From: Apteryx mantelli
Lineage: Eukaryota > Chordata > Aves > Apterygiformes > Apterygidae
DNA length: 64,000 nt
Direction of reading: 5' to 3'
Assembly (NCBI RefSeq): GCF_036417845.1
Contig: NC_089979.1
Location: forward strand, 52,552,275 to 52,616,274
Shown: positions 38,301 to 51,114 of the stretch, piece after piece
Layout of the letters: every line of letters begins with the position of its first letter
Numbering within the stretch: the stretch's first letter is position 1
Translations under genes and position numbers: made by a program
The notes under the pieces: model-generated
What the model saw: the letters and a program-made list of their open reading frames with translations, nothing else
The model's database searches: none
What the model was told of the DNA's origin: nothing

Positions 38301-39051
38301 TCATAAGCACGCCTAAGTGGCTACAGCCAATTAGTCACCACTGTGTATGGCAACTTCAAGCTGCTCTTTCCAATGTGCCCTACCCTGGACTTGCACAAAT
38401 GAAATTTCCTCCATTATTGGGTTGCCCAACTGCCAGCGGCTAGACTCTCTGAAATTACTGCCACATCTTCAAAGTGCCTTTAGACTTTGCTCATTAAAAT
38501 AATTGTAGGTAATCCGGTACATTGGCACTTCCTGCTTGAAACTTTCTTCCAGATATTTCAAAGTAATATTGATCCTACACTTTGTTCCTGTAATAAGTAT
38601 TGTAATTATATTAATAAGATCATTCCTGGCTCTCCATTAAATAAGACATTTATTCTGGAAAGATGCTGGTATGTATAAGAAAGCCCTGGGAAATCAAGGT
38701 ATAGCAGGGGTGGGTGTCCTACAGATTCAGTCTTCAAAGATCAGCAACATAATACAGAGTTTTGAGTCTTTCAGCTAATACGCTTTCATGATGCAAAAAT
38801 GATCATTTTGTTCTAACCTTTTTCTTTTTTTCAAATTTCTTAGATATTTTCTAATCTAATTTCAAAATTTCATAATTATTTGAAAGTGCAAATCTAAGGC
38901 TGCAGTGTGTTGATATGTGTGTCAACTGTACAAGAAACCCCATTGCCAAACACATTCATATTTGAGGTGAAAATGTAATAAATTGCCTAATATGTGGAAA
39001 TGCTCTTGGATGCTTTTTGAAAGTGAAATTTTGTGCTTGATATATACATAC
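32390..39051 (-). other. COLEC12 intron 2
   Basis: A 6662-bp AT-rich intron, GTATGT to CCTAG. I recognise no coding exon. The segment near 34960-35020 faintly resembles a CR1 tail but is too short to claim. Otherwise I see nothing specific. Confidence 0.75.
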
Positions 39052-39174
39052 CTTTGTATCCCAGAATGGCTACTGTAATTGTTAACAGGGCACATAAAAT
39101 ATATAATAAGATGATGGAAAACTTCAGTGCCCAGTTATTTTTACATTTGGTACATTGAGTCCCCTCCTGAATAC
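39052..39174 (-). CDS. COLEC12: COLEC12 exon 2: juxtamembrane segment and transmembrane helix
   Basis: This 123-bp internal exon follows a TTTTGCAG acceptor and ends at G|GTATGT. It completes a glycine codon begun in exon 1 and reads IQEGTQCTKCKNNW, then a hydrophobic helix (ALKFSIILLYILCALLTITV and on to GYK). By human-like numbering it covers residues 20-61. The single helix at about residues 36-60 is the signal anchor of this type II receptor, with the N-terminus in the cytoplasm. The CTKC pair just inside the membrane could be palmitoylated; that is inference. This stretch is nearly identical to mammalian COLEC12. The exon ends with one base of the next codon. The upstream tail, which in mammals carries a tyrosine-based uptake motif (YKRF), belongs to exon 1 and is not seen here. 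Confidence 0.95.
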
Positions 39175-42057
39175 CTGCAAAAGAAGATTTTAAGAATTTT
39201 AAAACAAGGGCAAAGAACACATTGCTGGTTTTATCTCCCCATTTCTTCTCCTCCCTTTTCTAAAGAATGAAATATTTCTGTAAGCAGATGATAAATGGGT
39301 ACCTATTTGCCTGTGCACCTGAATAGCCTCCACAGCTGATAAAGCATCAGTTTGGTTATACAATCACTTTCGGGTTTCACAGTGTTAAAGAGAAGTAGGT
39401 TCTGTTTCACTGGAAAAAACGTGGCTTTACAGAGAGACAGTACTATTTTCAGAAGCTGCTACCAAAGCTATGGGGAGCTTTGGAAGTCAAATGGTTATTA
39501 GAAGAGCCTCTGTCAGCATCACACGGTAGCACCTCTCAGCATCCAGTCTCCCTCCACCAGCAACAGGAGACAGTAAATACTCAGGCAGAATGAAAACACA
39601 GAAATAGCATAGTATTGTGAAAAGCTGAAAGGAGGACTGGCCCTGCTTTGCAACCACTACCACAAATGGCTACCATGTGAATGCTTTCTGTCCACAAGGA
39701 GAAAAACTTTTTTTTTTTTTTTGGTTTGGAGAGTACTATTTCCAAAGAGAATAAGGACTATGCTGGTAAATTTAGTGGTAGATCTATACTGGTAGAATCA
39801 TGCTGATTTTTCCGTGTAGACAAATTTAAGGAAAAGGGCCTCAAGTTGATAAGCAAAAGTAAACCTTTACTGTTTGATATTTGAGCTTTTTACAGCATGT
39901 TTTGACATCAGTCAGTCTATTATGGGGGGAACCAATATTCCTCTTTTCTGCATGTGATCCCCTGGAACAGCTTGAAAGTGGTGGAAGATTTGAATAAGTT
40001 ACCAAGAAATTCAGGAGAAAGATGAACGTGTAAAAACAAGAAAGTATGATGACTCTACTGGAACGAATGGGCTGGATTTATCCCTCCTTCCAATGTGCAT
40101 TAAGTAGATCAGGATAAATGTAACTTTCTGTGTCTGTCAAAAAATGCATTTCTTTGATATTTTACTGTATTTGTGTACCATTAGCGGAGTCCCACAGGAA
40201 AGCTTTAAGCTCTAATAAACTGCATGTACCAGATTACTTAACTAATCAAAACTTGCTCCGTAACTTTTTATGAGTAACTTATATTTCCCCTGAGGTGTAA
40301 CCCACAGCTGAATTTACTTTTCCCAACTCATGACCTTCTGTAGAACAGCTTTTAATTTTTTACTTTTTAAGAGGAAAGCACAGGGCATTTCCCCTGTGTT
40401 TATTGACTGGTGACTGACATACCAAGTTAAGTCAACTGTATTTCTCTCTCAAGGAACAGCAGTTTCTAGTGACTTCCTTAAGTCTACAGTACTTGAAGGA
40501 GGGATTACCATACTGAAGCAACTCAGGAAGAGGATTTATACAAAGATTATTTGACAAGGAATTTTTCTCAATTCCCTTTGCACGTATATTAGCCTTGGAC
40601 AAGGCAGAAACGCATCTCGCACAGGTCAGCTTCTCTTTCTACATTATGTTATCTCATGTTTCCTAAGCTTTTCAGTTCTGATGTCATATCCTGTTGTCAT
40701 GTGATGAAAGTGATGTCATGGATTTGCAATACTTGGGATTTAGGCATAAGACCAGTTGGGCACATTTAGATTTTTTTTCAGATATATTAGGGGAAAATAA
40801 AACAAAGATTGCAAGTATAAACCTAAGAACAGAAACTGCAGAGGGGGGAGGATTCCCTCCTCCCTGCGCAGGTGAAAAGGAAAGGAGCTGCCAGAGATGG
40901 GCAACTGCAGAGCCCATTTAGCAGTGCTGGGACTTGGAAGACTGATAACTCCTGCGCCACAAAATGTACGGCAAATAGTCCATAATTCAACAGACAAACT
41001 TCCTTACGGATCCTGATGTGTGGACTGTTTTTCTTTGTTTTGCAGACAGTCACAAGGAGTTTGCTACAGGGAAGTTCTGTTCATTGAAGAAACCAGAGAG
41101 GGAATGTGTGGTTTTCCAAAGTTTTGTAGTAGGTATTCAGAGATTGAAATTATTTCATAAGGGGGACTCATGGCATCTTGGGCACCTTTTCGCTGCTGTT
41201 AACTGGTACCGATAGACTTATTGAGTACTCTGTACTGTGCACTGAATGCCGGGCTCTTCTTCTGAAGGATTTAAAATTCAGATTCCAATTCTTCAAGTCT
41301 TTGAACATCCTACATGCCAAAACCCACTGGAAGCCTGGGGCACCACGCACACCACATTCGCCTTCTAACCCACACCGATAACAGAAAGCTTGATTCTAAT
41401 ATTAATGAAAGCAAGATCAGATCTGTAACTGGGAAGATCGACAGACTGCAGAGGTACAAAGTGCAGAGAAAAACAGAAAAAACTAAATCTCTGACAGCAA
41501 CTGCACATAGAAAAGTTTCACTTGATTCCAGTGTCACATTAAGGTTACTCATTTTATGACATGACCTGCTTTCTGTCATTGTACACTGACTTCCCGGATA
41601 GTGCAATGGGCTGAAAGTTTGCTGATGTCACTGACTATTACAGTTCATCATCTAGTATTGTGTATGTTCCAATACTTCATAAAGATCATGTTTCACTTGT
41701 CTCAGCCCTCACTATCGCTGTTTCAATAAAACAGCACTTTGGCTTTTTGGAGCTTTCACTTTCAGCATATTTCAAACTGACATCAGAGTGGCACCCCTAC
41801 AAAAGCCAGACCTTTCCATCTTCTAACAATCCAGTCCTGTTGGTATCAATAACATAAACACAACGTACTAAAGCAATCATACGGGCTAAAGTGGTTCCAT
41901 TAACTCAGCTGGGCTGGAACTCTATATTGCATTGCCTGCTGGCTCTTTCTGCATGCCAGCTTAAAACTGCAGCTGACTGTCATCTAACCCACACTACCTT
42001 CATCTAACTTGCCCCAAGACCAGGGCCAGAATAAAAAGCCAGGGAGCTGTAACAGCC

Positions 42058-42077
42058 TTTTTTTTTTTTTTTTTTTT
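42058..42077. repeat. T20 homopolymer
   Basis: Twenty consecutive T inside COLEC12 intron 1. On the minus strand this is A20. No clear retroposon body is recognised next to it. Confidence 0.85.
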
Positions 42078-43409
42078 GCCTAGCAATGGACACAGTAAAG
42101 TCTTTCAGAACCACTGCATTTATTCTTTATTACAAATCCATAGCTATTAATTCTGCTGCTAGTACTGTCCAACCTTATGGTTTACTAAATATATGAAAAT
42201 TATTAAAGACAGAAGTACTTAGAAGAAAAGATTTGGAAGAATGTTTCTGATGCCTTTTTGCGTGGTTGAACAACCCAGGCTGCAAGCAAAGGTAGAAGCT
42301 GGGAAGGTAGCCCTCTCTGTGTAAGGATGGACCTTAATGTAATCTGGGCTCCCTAACCTCTCCAAACAAGGAACCTGGATTCAGCTTGCACTGTTATTCT
42401 TCCCCACTATCCTGCTTTAGGACCAATCTCAAAAAGGATTGTCCTGATACAGGAGATGCATGTCACTGTGAGGATGCTCTTTTTAATAAAGAGTTGATCT
42501 GAAAAGACTCGGTAGCCAAAACATTAAGAAACAACAGCTGGGAGAAAATTCCCAGTGCTCACTGTGATTACACAAAAGCCAGCAGGCTGGCATAAAATAT
42601 GCAGGTTTGCCATAAAAGTTCAGCGTCAAGTATTGAAGGAAACCATGCTTGGATTTTAACTGGACAAAACTTTCACCAGAATCAATTGCGTTTTTACCCA
42701 CTTGGCTGCCTGCTTTCATGGCTTACCCATAATTTAGTGTTCTTCCAGGAGATGTGTAATAGCTCATCTAGAAAGCTGGAAAGTTGTAAAGGAAACATAC
42801 AGGGAAAGACCCTACATGCCCATTCCATTGATACAACAGACGTGAAACCTGCCAGACGGGGCTCTCGGCTTAAGTCAGATCTTCTCAGTTTGTTATTGTT
42901 GCTCCTTGCACAGCATACTCCTCTCTGTGTTCAGTACACATGGTTTTAATGTTGGTCTGCTCCCAGACATTTGTCACTAACTTCAAAACCCAGGGAGTCA
43001 AGGTCACTTCCGGATGATGTGCATTTCTCACTGCTGATTTGATCAACATTTAATAAATATCAGATGGGACACAATGTGCCTCGTTTCACTGGACGCATGC
43101 TTTTTTTCCATTCCCTTCCCCGACTTATTAAAATAAGAGCTCTGGTTTTTCTGTCTCACTGTTGGGAAGACATCTGGCCAAACAGACAGCGACCCAGTAC
43201 AAAGAGATCCTGCTGGCTCACATGCTTTGGGGACCCCCTTCTCTGCAAACCAAGATGGTCACAAAAAAATATGCAAGTGAGACATCCCCCTGTTACCAGG
43301 CTTTGTAGTACTTGTTTTTATAGCATTACATTCCAGTGACTGAAGACTTTGTTCTCACGCAGGGGGTATACATCTGCAGATTCCTTTCGGGCTCCAGATA
43401 AAACTGAGG

Positions 43410-43462
43410 TTTTTTTTTTTGGGGGGGGGGGAGTAGGGGTTGACTTTTGTTGTTGTTGTTGT
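43410..43462. repeat. T11-G11 junction with (TTG)n
   Basis: Eleven T (43410-43420) followed directly by eleven G (43421-43431), then GAGTAGGGG and a TTG/TTGT repeat to 43462. The abrupt T-to-G homopolymer switch is slippage-prone and difficult to sequence. Confidence 0.85.
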
Positions 43463-44053
43463 TCTGTGTTTTTTACTGGGAGACTAAATACCTGCCCTTT
43501 TTGACATGGAGTAGACACCCTACAAAATGCCTGACTCCTCAGATGTATTATGCTTCAGGAACTATGTCTTAAAACACTTGAGTATGATATGCACACATAT
43601 TTTCTTGCTCAATTGTTTTGGAAGGCATTTTCCTCTGTGTCCTTTTCTTGGCTCTGGCTTCAGGATTGTAGGTGGCCTCATAATATTTCTGCTAGCAGAT
43701 CAGTATCCACAAAGATGTAAGGTAACCCTGACAAAAAAGTACTGATAAGATAACTGAAGAAATGTAGTGCAGGAAAAAAAATACATACATTAGTCAGGAG
43801 AGTTTTTTCCCCAGTGTGATTCGTATATAAAGAGATAACATCCCTTGAAGCTCTGAGGGGAGACTGCAAGCCTAGTTTACAGCCTTAAAATTATAAATTT
43901 CTTGAGACTAATGCTTTCAAAACTGATGAGCAGTAGATCTAATGACTATATTTAAAGGCGCCTGAACATGCTATGGAGTATAATCAGCTTCTGTAGAACA
44001 TGTAGGTAGGAAACAGATATTGAGAGGTACTTAACCACACAGAGTTGCAAACG

Positions 44054-44070
44054 GGCACCCAGTGGGTGCC
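44054..44070. repeat. Short palindrome within a probable ancient repeat
   Basis: GGCACCCA and TGGGTGCC are exact reverse complements around one base. The surrounding 44030-44170 (GGTGCCTAACTC, AAATAACTAAAT, GAGGCACCCAAAT) has the flavour of old dispersed repeats seen in reptile genomes, but this family call is from memory. Confidence 0.4.
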
Positions 44071-44305
44071 TAACTCACTAGCAAATGTAGACCATTCCAT
44101 CAGGAATCCCATCAGGAACCTATTTATAGATTTAAATAACTAAATCCCTTAAAAAATCTGGCTGCAGATGCTTGAATTGAGGCACCCAAATGTGAAATGG
44201 CAGTTTTGTTCTAATAAGCATGATTAGGCATCAGGAGGAAAGTAAATCTGTCCTTCAGGCAGACAGAGAGGATTTTCAAATTCAGGCATGTAAGAGTGCA
44301 TGCGC

Positions 44306-44310
<5 letters not shown>

Positions 44311-44359
<49 letters not shown>

Positions 44360-44370
44360 ACGTATATGTT
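44311..44370. repeat. (TG)20 microsatellite with interrupted tail
   Basis: Twenty uninterrupted TG units at 44311-44350, then TATGTGTATACGTATATG. A typical alternating purine-pyrimidine tract that can adopt Z-DNA and is likely to be polymorphic. Confidence 0.95.
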
Positions 44371-45557
44371 TTGAGAGAGAGACCTTTGTATTGACACAAA
44401 ATCTGCGTATCACATTAGCACAGTCTGGATCAAAAGCAGACACATCTTTGCCAACAACAAACCTCATACAGCTTTGAGTTTACCAGATCCAGCCGGCCAC
44501 AAAATTCAAACCAAGATTTTCGTCTTCTTTTCTGTGTGCTTTTACAGGTTAATAAGCTACCCTTCACGGTAACAATTCCTGTGATCCTCCATGAATGGTT
44601 TAGTTACAGTCAGCAAAACTGATGATTCAATGGCTCCATGTGACTAACAGAAAGCACCTCAGAAAACGATCATTCTTTATAATGGTTATAGACAGCAAAA
44701 ATTGAGACTGGTTTAAGCTTTGCTTTTTTTATTTTGAGATAAATCTCCACCTTCTTTCAGTTTAGAGTATGTTCTTGTACTATAAAGGCTATACCTTGAG
44801 CTGAGTGTAAATAGGCATGACCTTTCCTTTTCTACCTTTTCCCTATCTAATGCATACTGATCCATCCCCACACATTAGGGTTATTAGAGTTATGGGATGG
44901 GGAGACCCTACAGCATGAAGCTGCAGCCATGAGAAGTATAGCATTTGCTGTGGCCTCTCCAAGCGCCTGGCTCTCTAGCTGCTGCACAGTCCCACAACAG
45001 CTCTCCTGCTCTGTGACCGAAATGCGGCTGGACACACAAATGTGGGGAACTGTGGCAAGGGCTCAATGAGCAAATTTCACAGCTATTGCATAACAGGTCT
45101 GCAAGAAAGCATCAAGCCCGTAGGTTACAGCTGTGGAGTGCCTTGCTGCCGAGATCCCCTCTGCTGCCCTTATTCAGACTGGGCAGTTCCTTATTCCACT
45201 GCTCCCTTATCAGCACAAATCCATACCCAGGGCTTTTTGGGGGAAGAGCTATTGACCAGGTAAACCAAGACCCAGTTTATTATATGTTATAAAACAGGCG
45301 TGATACTACAGAATCATGTCCTCTGTCAACCCCTACTTCACTCCTTGCCCAGTCTCTTGCCATGATTTCCCTCCTCCCTGGCTCTGGGCCCTGTGAGTGG
45401 CATCCAAGGTCTTCTCAAGGCCCATCTCCTTAATGGCAAGCAGTCCTGCTAGCACAGGTGCTGCAATGTTTGCTTATGGGTAGGTTGATTGTAACAGCCC
45501 AGTTAAGTCTATTTTCAGATTTTTACAATGCCATTGGAAAAAATAGCACTAACGTGC

Positions 45558-45629
45558 TGTCACTTGGTGGGGAATTTACTAGTTTTGCTTCTGTTTTTTA
45601 GCCAAATTAGGGACAAATGCAAGCTATGC
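45558..45629 (+). repeat. 72-bp direct repeat, copy 1
   Basis: Identical at all 72 bases to 46850-46921 in the same orientation, 1292 bases away. The segment is unique-looking sequence (contains GGGGAATTTACTAG and GCCAAATTAGGGACAAATGC), not a recognised transposon. Confidence 0.95.
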
Positions 45630-46170
45630 TTATTTTGAAAAGGTTTCTGTTTGTTTACTAGGAAGCAATTAAAGCAGTTTAGCTTGAAGTCTAAGCAGTG
45701 GGTAGGTACTCACCTAACCAGTGCCAGTTTTCCTATGCCATGTGGAAAATCATGAAACATGGCAGCAAGACGGTGGCTGAAACAACCACTCTATATTTCA
45801 AGTAAACACTGCAAGACAGTGCCTCTTTCTTCATAAATTAATAAATAAACGGACTAACCCTGAACCATTCCATCCTCACAAGTTTCTGCAGTGCCCTGCA
45901 TAATCTGATTGCCCTGTTACATAGCTGATGGCTTGTATGAATAAACTCAGGAGAGAAAAAAAAAAGCCTCAAAAGCCTGTTCTGTGTATAAGGATTTATG
46001 TCTCCAAAGAGCTGCTCAACTCCTGCCAAGGAAAGTGTTGCCTGTTCCTGTGATTTTGTCATAAGCTTCATATTGTTGGATTTCTTCTTCACCGTGATGC
46101 CCCTTTCTTGTAGCTATTATGTGAGAATTTCAGCTTGCGTTTTAGGAGATCAGTATATTCCTAGACTGTT

Positions 46171-46187
46171 TAAAAAAAAAAAAAAAA
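46171..46187. repeat. A-rich homopolymer
   Basis: An uninterrupted run of A followed by GGGGGAAGAAG, in intron 1. No retroposon body is recognised. Confidence 0.8.
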
Positions 46188-46849
46188 GGGGGAAGAAGAA
46201 TCTTGAGAAGTGGTTCCTTAAGGCTGCAGGCCAGAAGACAAAAAAAAAAGTGCCCACCGTTTACTACTACTCAGGATCCTGGCCCTAAAGTGCTGCTCTG
46301 ACCACCAGACTGGAAGGGCTCTGTTCTGGGGCTGGAGCTTGGGGCTGGCAGAGCAGGCTGCAATGTATCCACCCTCCCCTGAAGAAACTAGGGGGGCACT
46401 TAGCTCTCAGGTCAGGTTTGCTAGAAGAACGCAGGGTAATTCAATGGAAATGGAGGATATTCTTCTCTTGCACACCTTGGAAAAATCCCACCCTTCCTGA
46501 TCTGCAGGTTGGGGCCCGAAATTCTGCACACAGGAGAGACAGGGTAAATTCTCCTCCATGAGGCTGAATCTGTCAGAGGTAGCAGCCTCTTCCCATAAAT
46601 CCATAATCCCACATCTGACATAATAAAGAGTCTCAGAGGGCCAACACTATTATCTCTGGAAAGCTTTCTGCCTAAGACATACTTTATTCTATGTAATGTA
46701 CACAAACTCTTTCATTAAAGGAGGGAAGAGCCCTCATTTTTCAGCCTGACCATCATCTCTCACTTATTTATATAACCCAGCCAGCATTTTTCTGTTGGCT
46801 TTGTTCTTCTTCACAGCAGACCAGAGATTCACAATGAATTGTCACTTGG

Positions 46850-46921
46850 TGTCACTTGGTGGGGAATTTACTAGTTTTGCTTCTGTTTTTTAGCCAAATT
46901 AGGGACAAATGCAAGCTATGC
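46850..46921 (+). repeat. 72-bp direct repeat, copy 2
   Basis: Exact copy of 45558-45629. Just before it the 10-mer GTCACTTGGT is present twice in tandem (46841-46850 and 46851-46860), so the first ten bases of the repeat are themselves duplicated at the junction. Confidence 0.95.
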
Positions 46922-49900
46922 AATCCTAATTATACACTTCAGTAACCATCACCATTTAATTATATACTATTACCAAACAATGTCCTACTGTGATTAAACA
47001 CTAAATATCTTAATTGAAAGGATACAAAAAAGCCCAACCACAACACAGGCTAAGCAGAGACTGCTGAGTGTCTGAACTGTATGTTACACAAATATTATGA
47101 GTGGAACTGAAGGACGATCGTGGTAAATCTTAGGAAAAATCTTGGACTTGCTACAGTTTAATGTCCAACCATAGAAATGTGGTAAGAAAATCACACTACC
47201 AGAGGGTCCAATATCCCATAGACTACTAGATTCAAACACATGTCTAGTGCTTAACTCAAACCGGAATAAAAACCAGCTAGTGTCTGGAACAAGAGAGATG
47301 TGTCTGCTCTCAGGTAATGAAAATCAAGCAAGGGATCATTCAGTACACTTCTCTGGAACTAAACCCCCAAACTTAATTAAGCCATTCAGAAGACAGAAAA
47401 ACTAGAACAGCTGAAGGAAGATAAAAGTCATATATGAATTAAAGACCTGCTCATTGACAGGCAAGATAGCGACAATACATTACAGCAAAAAGCCTCTCTC
47501 AAACTGTATCACTAAAGAGAGAATTTCAGATTGACTGGCAAGAAGATATTTAGCCATATCTATGGGGAGATCAAAGCCAGATCTTTTGGACTGTGCAATA
47601 GCCTAAGACAATCTGTGGATATTCCATCCAATGAGTTAATTAAAACCAGATTGAACAAAGCATTAGCAAAGATGGATCTGTCCTTCAGAGTTATGGCATT
47701 TAGCCAGATGGCTGAGTAATGTCATTTCTTAACTGTCTAAATCTGTGCCCTCCATTCTTAAATGAACAAGCTTCCTAATGAAACATAGCTCCTAGTGAAG
47801 GTGGTATAATTTCGTGACTAATGTACATAATTTTTAGTCTTAACTGAAATTACACTAGACTGAAAGGATGAAAAAAGCTAACAGCCTCAAAGTATATATT
47901 TTTCCTAATAGTATGTATTTTTATAACACAGTATTTAGGTGTTAGTGACCTTAGTAATGGTATTACATTAACTGGTAAGTAGAAAAAATAATAGCTCTGT
48001 GCTTTGTGGCTTTTGAGATACATTTCTTTAAAAGGGCAACATGATCTTGGCTGAGGCTGTAAGTCTGCTAGGTCATGATACAGGCCACCAGCGACACCTG
48101 CACTGCAGGGAAATGGTGATACCATCCAAAGCACAGGTGAAAAACCCATTCTCCTTTCAGGAAGCGTTTACTGTTAGTTTTACTAACTTCTTCTCTAATG
48201 CTTTACATTATTTTAGGGACAACACTAAAAAGTGCTAGATTGGATCTTTGCTTTATAGACTGAAGAAAAGCTCACCCTCTCCAAAGGAACCCTCCAGTCA
48301 TTAACAATGAGGCAACATTTTTGTATTCACTCACATTGCCACGAATAGTATTCCAACCATGTACAAAAATTAAACTTTTTTTTATGCGCATGCATAAGTC
48401 AAACGGGAATACTAGGAGACCATCTGTTCCATGGAAATTTCTGTGGAATGTATGTACGTGCACATGTGCACTTCTAATAGAATCTAGGCAGGTCATTTAT
48501 TTAAGTGTATTAAAAAATCCCATGTGTCTCTGCAAAGTGTGCTTTTAAACTTGTGTAACTTATATGAATCTTATCCAATTTTCACTAGGCAAAAGGAAGC
48601 ACACTGGATGCCCTTCTCATTCATCAGATTTTTTTTTTTTTCCACTTCCACTATCTGGTGGCACAGAACAAAATAAAGTTTCATCCATACTGGATGGCAT
48701 AAAAGTTGTATTTCTCTTTTTCCATTAGCGAAAAATACAGAACTGCTTTTGATGAGACTTTTGGGAGGAAAAAAAAAATTGCCTGCAGACAATGAATAAC
48801 TATTCCGGCTTCATGTGGAAAAGCAAAAGTTTGAAAAAGTTCTAAAGACTGTGATTTGTTAGCATTAAAATGTGGAGGTATCTCTATTTACAGGCTTGCT
48901 ACATGTTCCAGCTGGAATATTGTAATGAAAAATTGAGACCACCAGAGTTGAAAAATGTTAATCAAGAGTTAATACCTCAAATTAATATGCAGACCTTTAT
49001 CTACCTTTATCCACTGGAGAAAGCGGTAAGGCTTCCATTGCCTTTGTTGAGATGAAGAACTGCGCCTTTTCCACATGGAAAGTCTGAGGACATTATTTGG
49101 AATTTAAAATAGTTAGGCCCTCACAAAATAAGTGTTGAAGGTGTTTCCGGGCTACTTCACAGTTAAATAGACCCCTTATTTGGAATGAGACCAAGTGACC
49201 AGACTTTTGCACAAAAATAAAGAGGGCCATGAGGAAGAACACAGTAGGTCCTCATAAAAGAACGTGAGTGCAGAAAACACACTAAGTGTATGGAACCATG
49301 CTCTGTTCACCTATTAAATTATGGCTGTGAATGAAAATAGCCCAAAGCCACTTCTGACTAGCCTTTTCCATGATGACATCAACACTCTACAGTCCTAACA
49401 GTGCATGGCTGAAACATCGTCACAAAACGAAAAGAGAGGATCACTACATACATTTAGCTCATGGTCATAAATCCACTGGCTGTAAATTCATTTCTAATCT
49501 CCTGAGGCTACATGTTCAACTACAGGGGAGAAATTATGTTCAGGTATAAACACTGTTCCTCTGGAATTGCGCTGGTTGACTCCCCTCAGCTGACTCAAAA
49601 ACACTGCATTAAATCATCTCCAAAGGAGAGTGGCTGACAGCAACAGGATTTATTTTTCACCTTGCTGCCCTTCTAAAACCACTTTCTAAAGGTAGGTTTT
49701 TTTCTTCAGAAGTATTGCAGGCTTGATGGCAAAGACAATAAACCCTGTTTCCATCCTCCACCCTAACCAACCTCCCCCAAGCAACCTCAGGCTTTACCTC
49801 CCTTTCCTGAATCTTACTTTTCAAAATAGATGGTTTCCGCTATGAATCTGGATTTCTAGGCTAAGAGGAAGGACTACGACCAAATTCAGCTACCATCTTT

Positions 49901-50820
49901 CAGTTTTCCTCATTCTGTTCTCCTCTTTTCCCTCTCTCATGTCTTCTCTATGTCCTGAGCTCTCCCCACATCCTGGCTCACGCACATCTCACTAGCATCC
50001 AATTTCCTGGATGAAAAGCAGGCTTAGAATAAATTCTTCATGCAGCCAGAACATTTTTCACACAGTTGTGCCAATATGTACTGGCTGTATAACATGAGGT
50101 GCAACAGTCCTGATAAATGGATTGTTTCCATGCAGTACCATCACAATTTATGTGATTTTACTTATTTAAAAATCCTCTGTATCTAAGGGGAAATTCTTAT
50201 TCCATAAATTACTGTAAGAAGCTTCCCACATGGAGGCAGAAGTGTGGCTGATAAATGCAATTCTTATTTTCCCTCCTAATAATGAAATGAGCAAATGTGG
50301 AACGTTACTCTTGACAAACAGCTGAAGAATAGTGGAATTAAATCTGTTTGTTACAACTGAGGAAACACTATGCAGAATGGCATTCAGAGCACTGCAGTCA
50401 CAGACAAGAAAAGCAACTAGCCAGAAGTCCAACAAGCATATGACCCACCTAATGTCAATGGAATCACATCGTTAAATAGATGAAAATTCTAGGGCAAACA
50501 TAGAAATATGGAAGTTGACAAATCCATTCAAAGTGTTAACCTACTAAATCTGCAGAGCATACATATGCCTCATAAAAATCTCCCATTTTTAGACATCATG
50601 GGAAATTTATTAGACCACCCCCTACCAAAGCATTAAACATGTTGCTACAGTAATAATAGCATTAGTAGTAATACTAATAATACTGCTCTTCCTGGAACAT
50701 ATACCCATTGCTGAATTTGTTAAAAAGAATCCATAATCCTTTACCCAATAGCTTATGGAAAGCTAAGTCTTTGCAAACTATTATTTAATGGAGTCAGGAA
50801 ATTTTAAGGTCTTTGGCTCT

Positions 50821-51114
50821 AGAGCAGCACGGATGGGAAAGGTCTGTTGTGAGGCCCTGGACTCCAGTGATTCCCACGTCTGTAGGCGGGAGGCTGCGAG
50901 TCTTACCAGGCGTTTCAGGCTCATTGCTATGAGTCCTACCAGGGGACCGAGGGCTACAGTGAGAGGCTTAAATTGATCCAAATGCTTTTCTTATTCAGAA
51001 GAAAACAGTAAAAACTGGAAGATTTTACTACAAACTCTAGGTACTTTAATGGAGAGAAAATCCTGAGTATTAAAGAGCTCTTTAATTAAGGGGCAGAAGG
51101 CATAACAGGAATCT
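50821..51114 (+). repeat. Dispersed repeat, copy A (possible LTR-derived)
   Basis: Shares a gap-free 127-bp core (50888-51014) with copy B at 54091-54217, differing at 8 positions, with looser similarity on both sides (AGAGCAGCAC at the start, GGCAGAAGGCATAACA at the end). The core contains GAGTCTTACCAGG and ATGAGTCCTACCAGG, an internal near-duplicate. I cannot name the family. Confidence 0.8.

Noticed and set aside
44211..44477. Open frames with Thr-His or Cys-Val repeats
   Set aside because: Pure translations of the (TG)n microsatellite.
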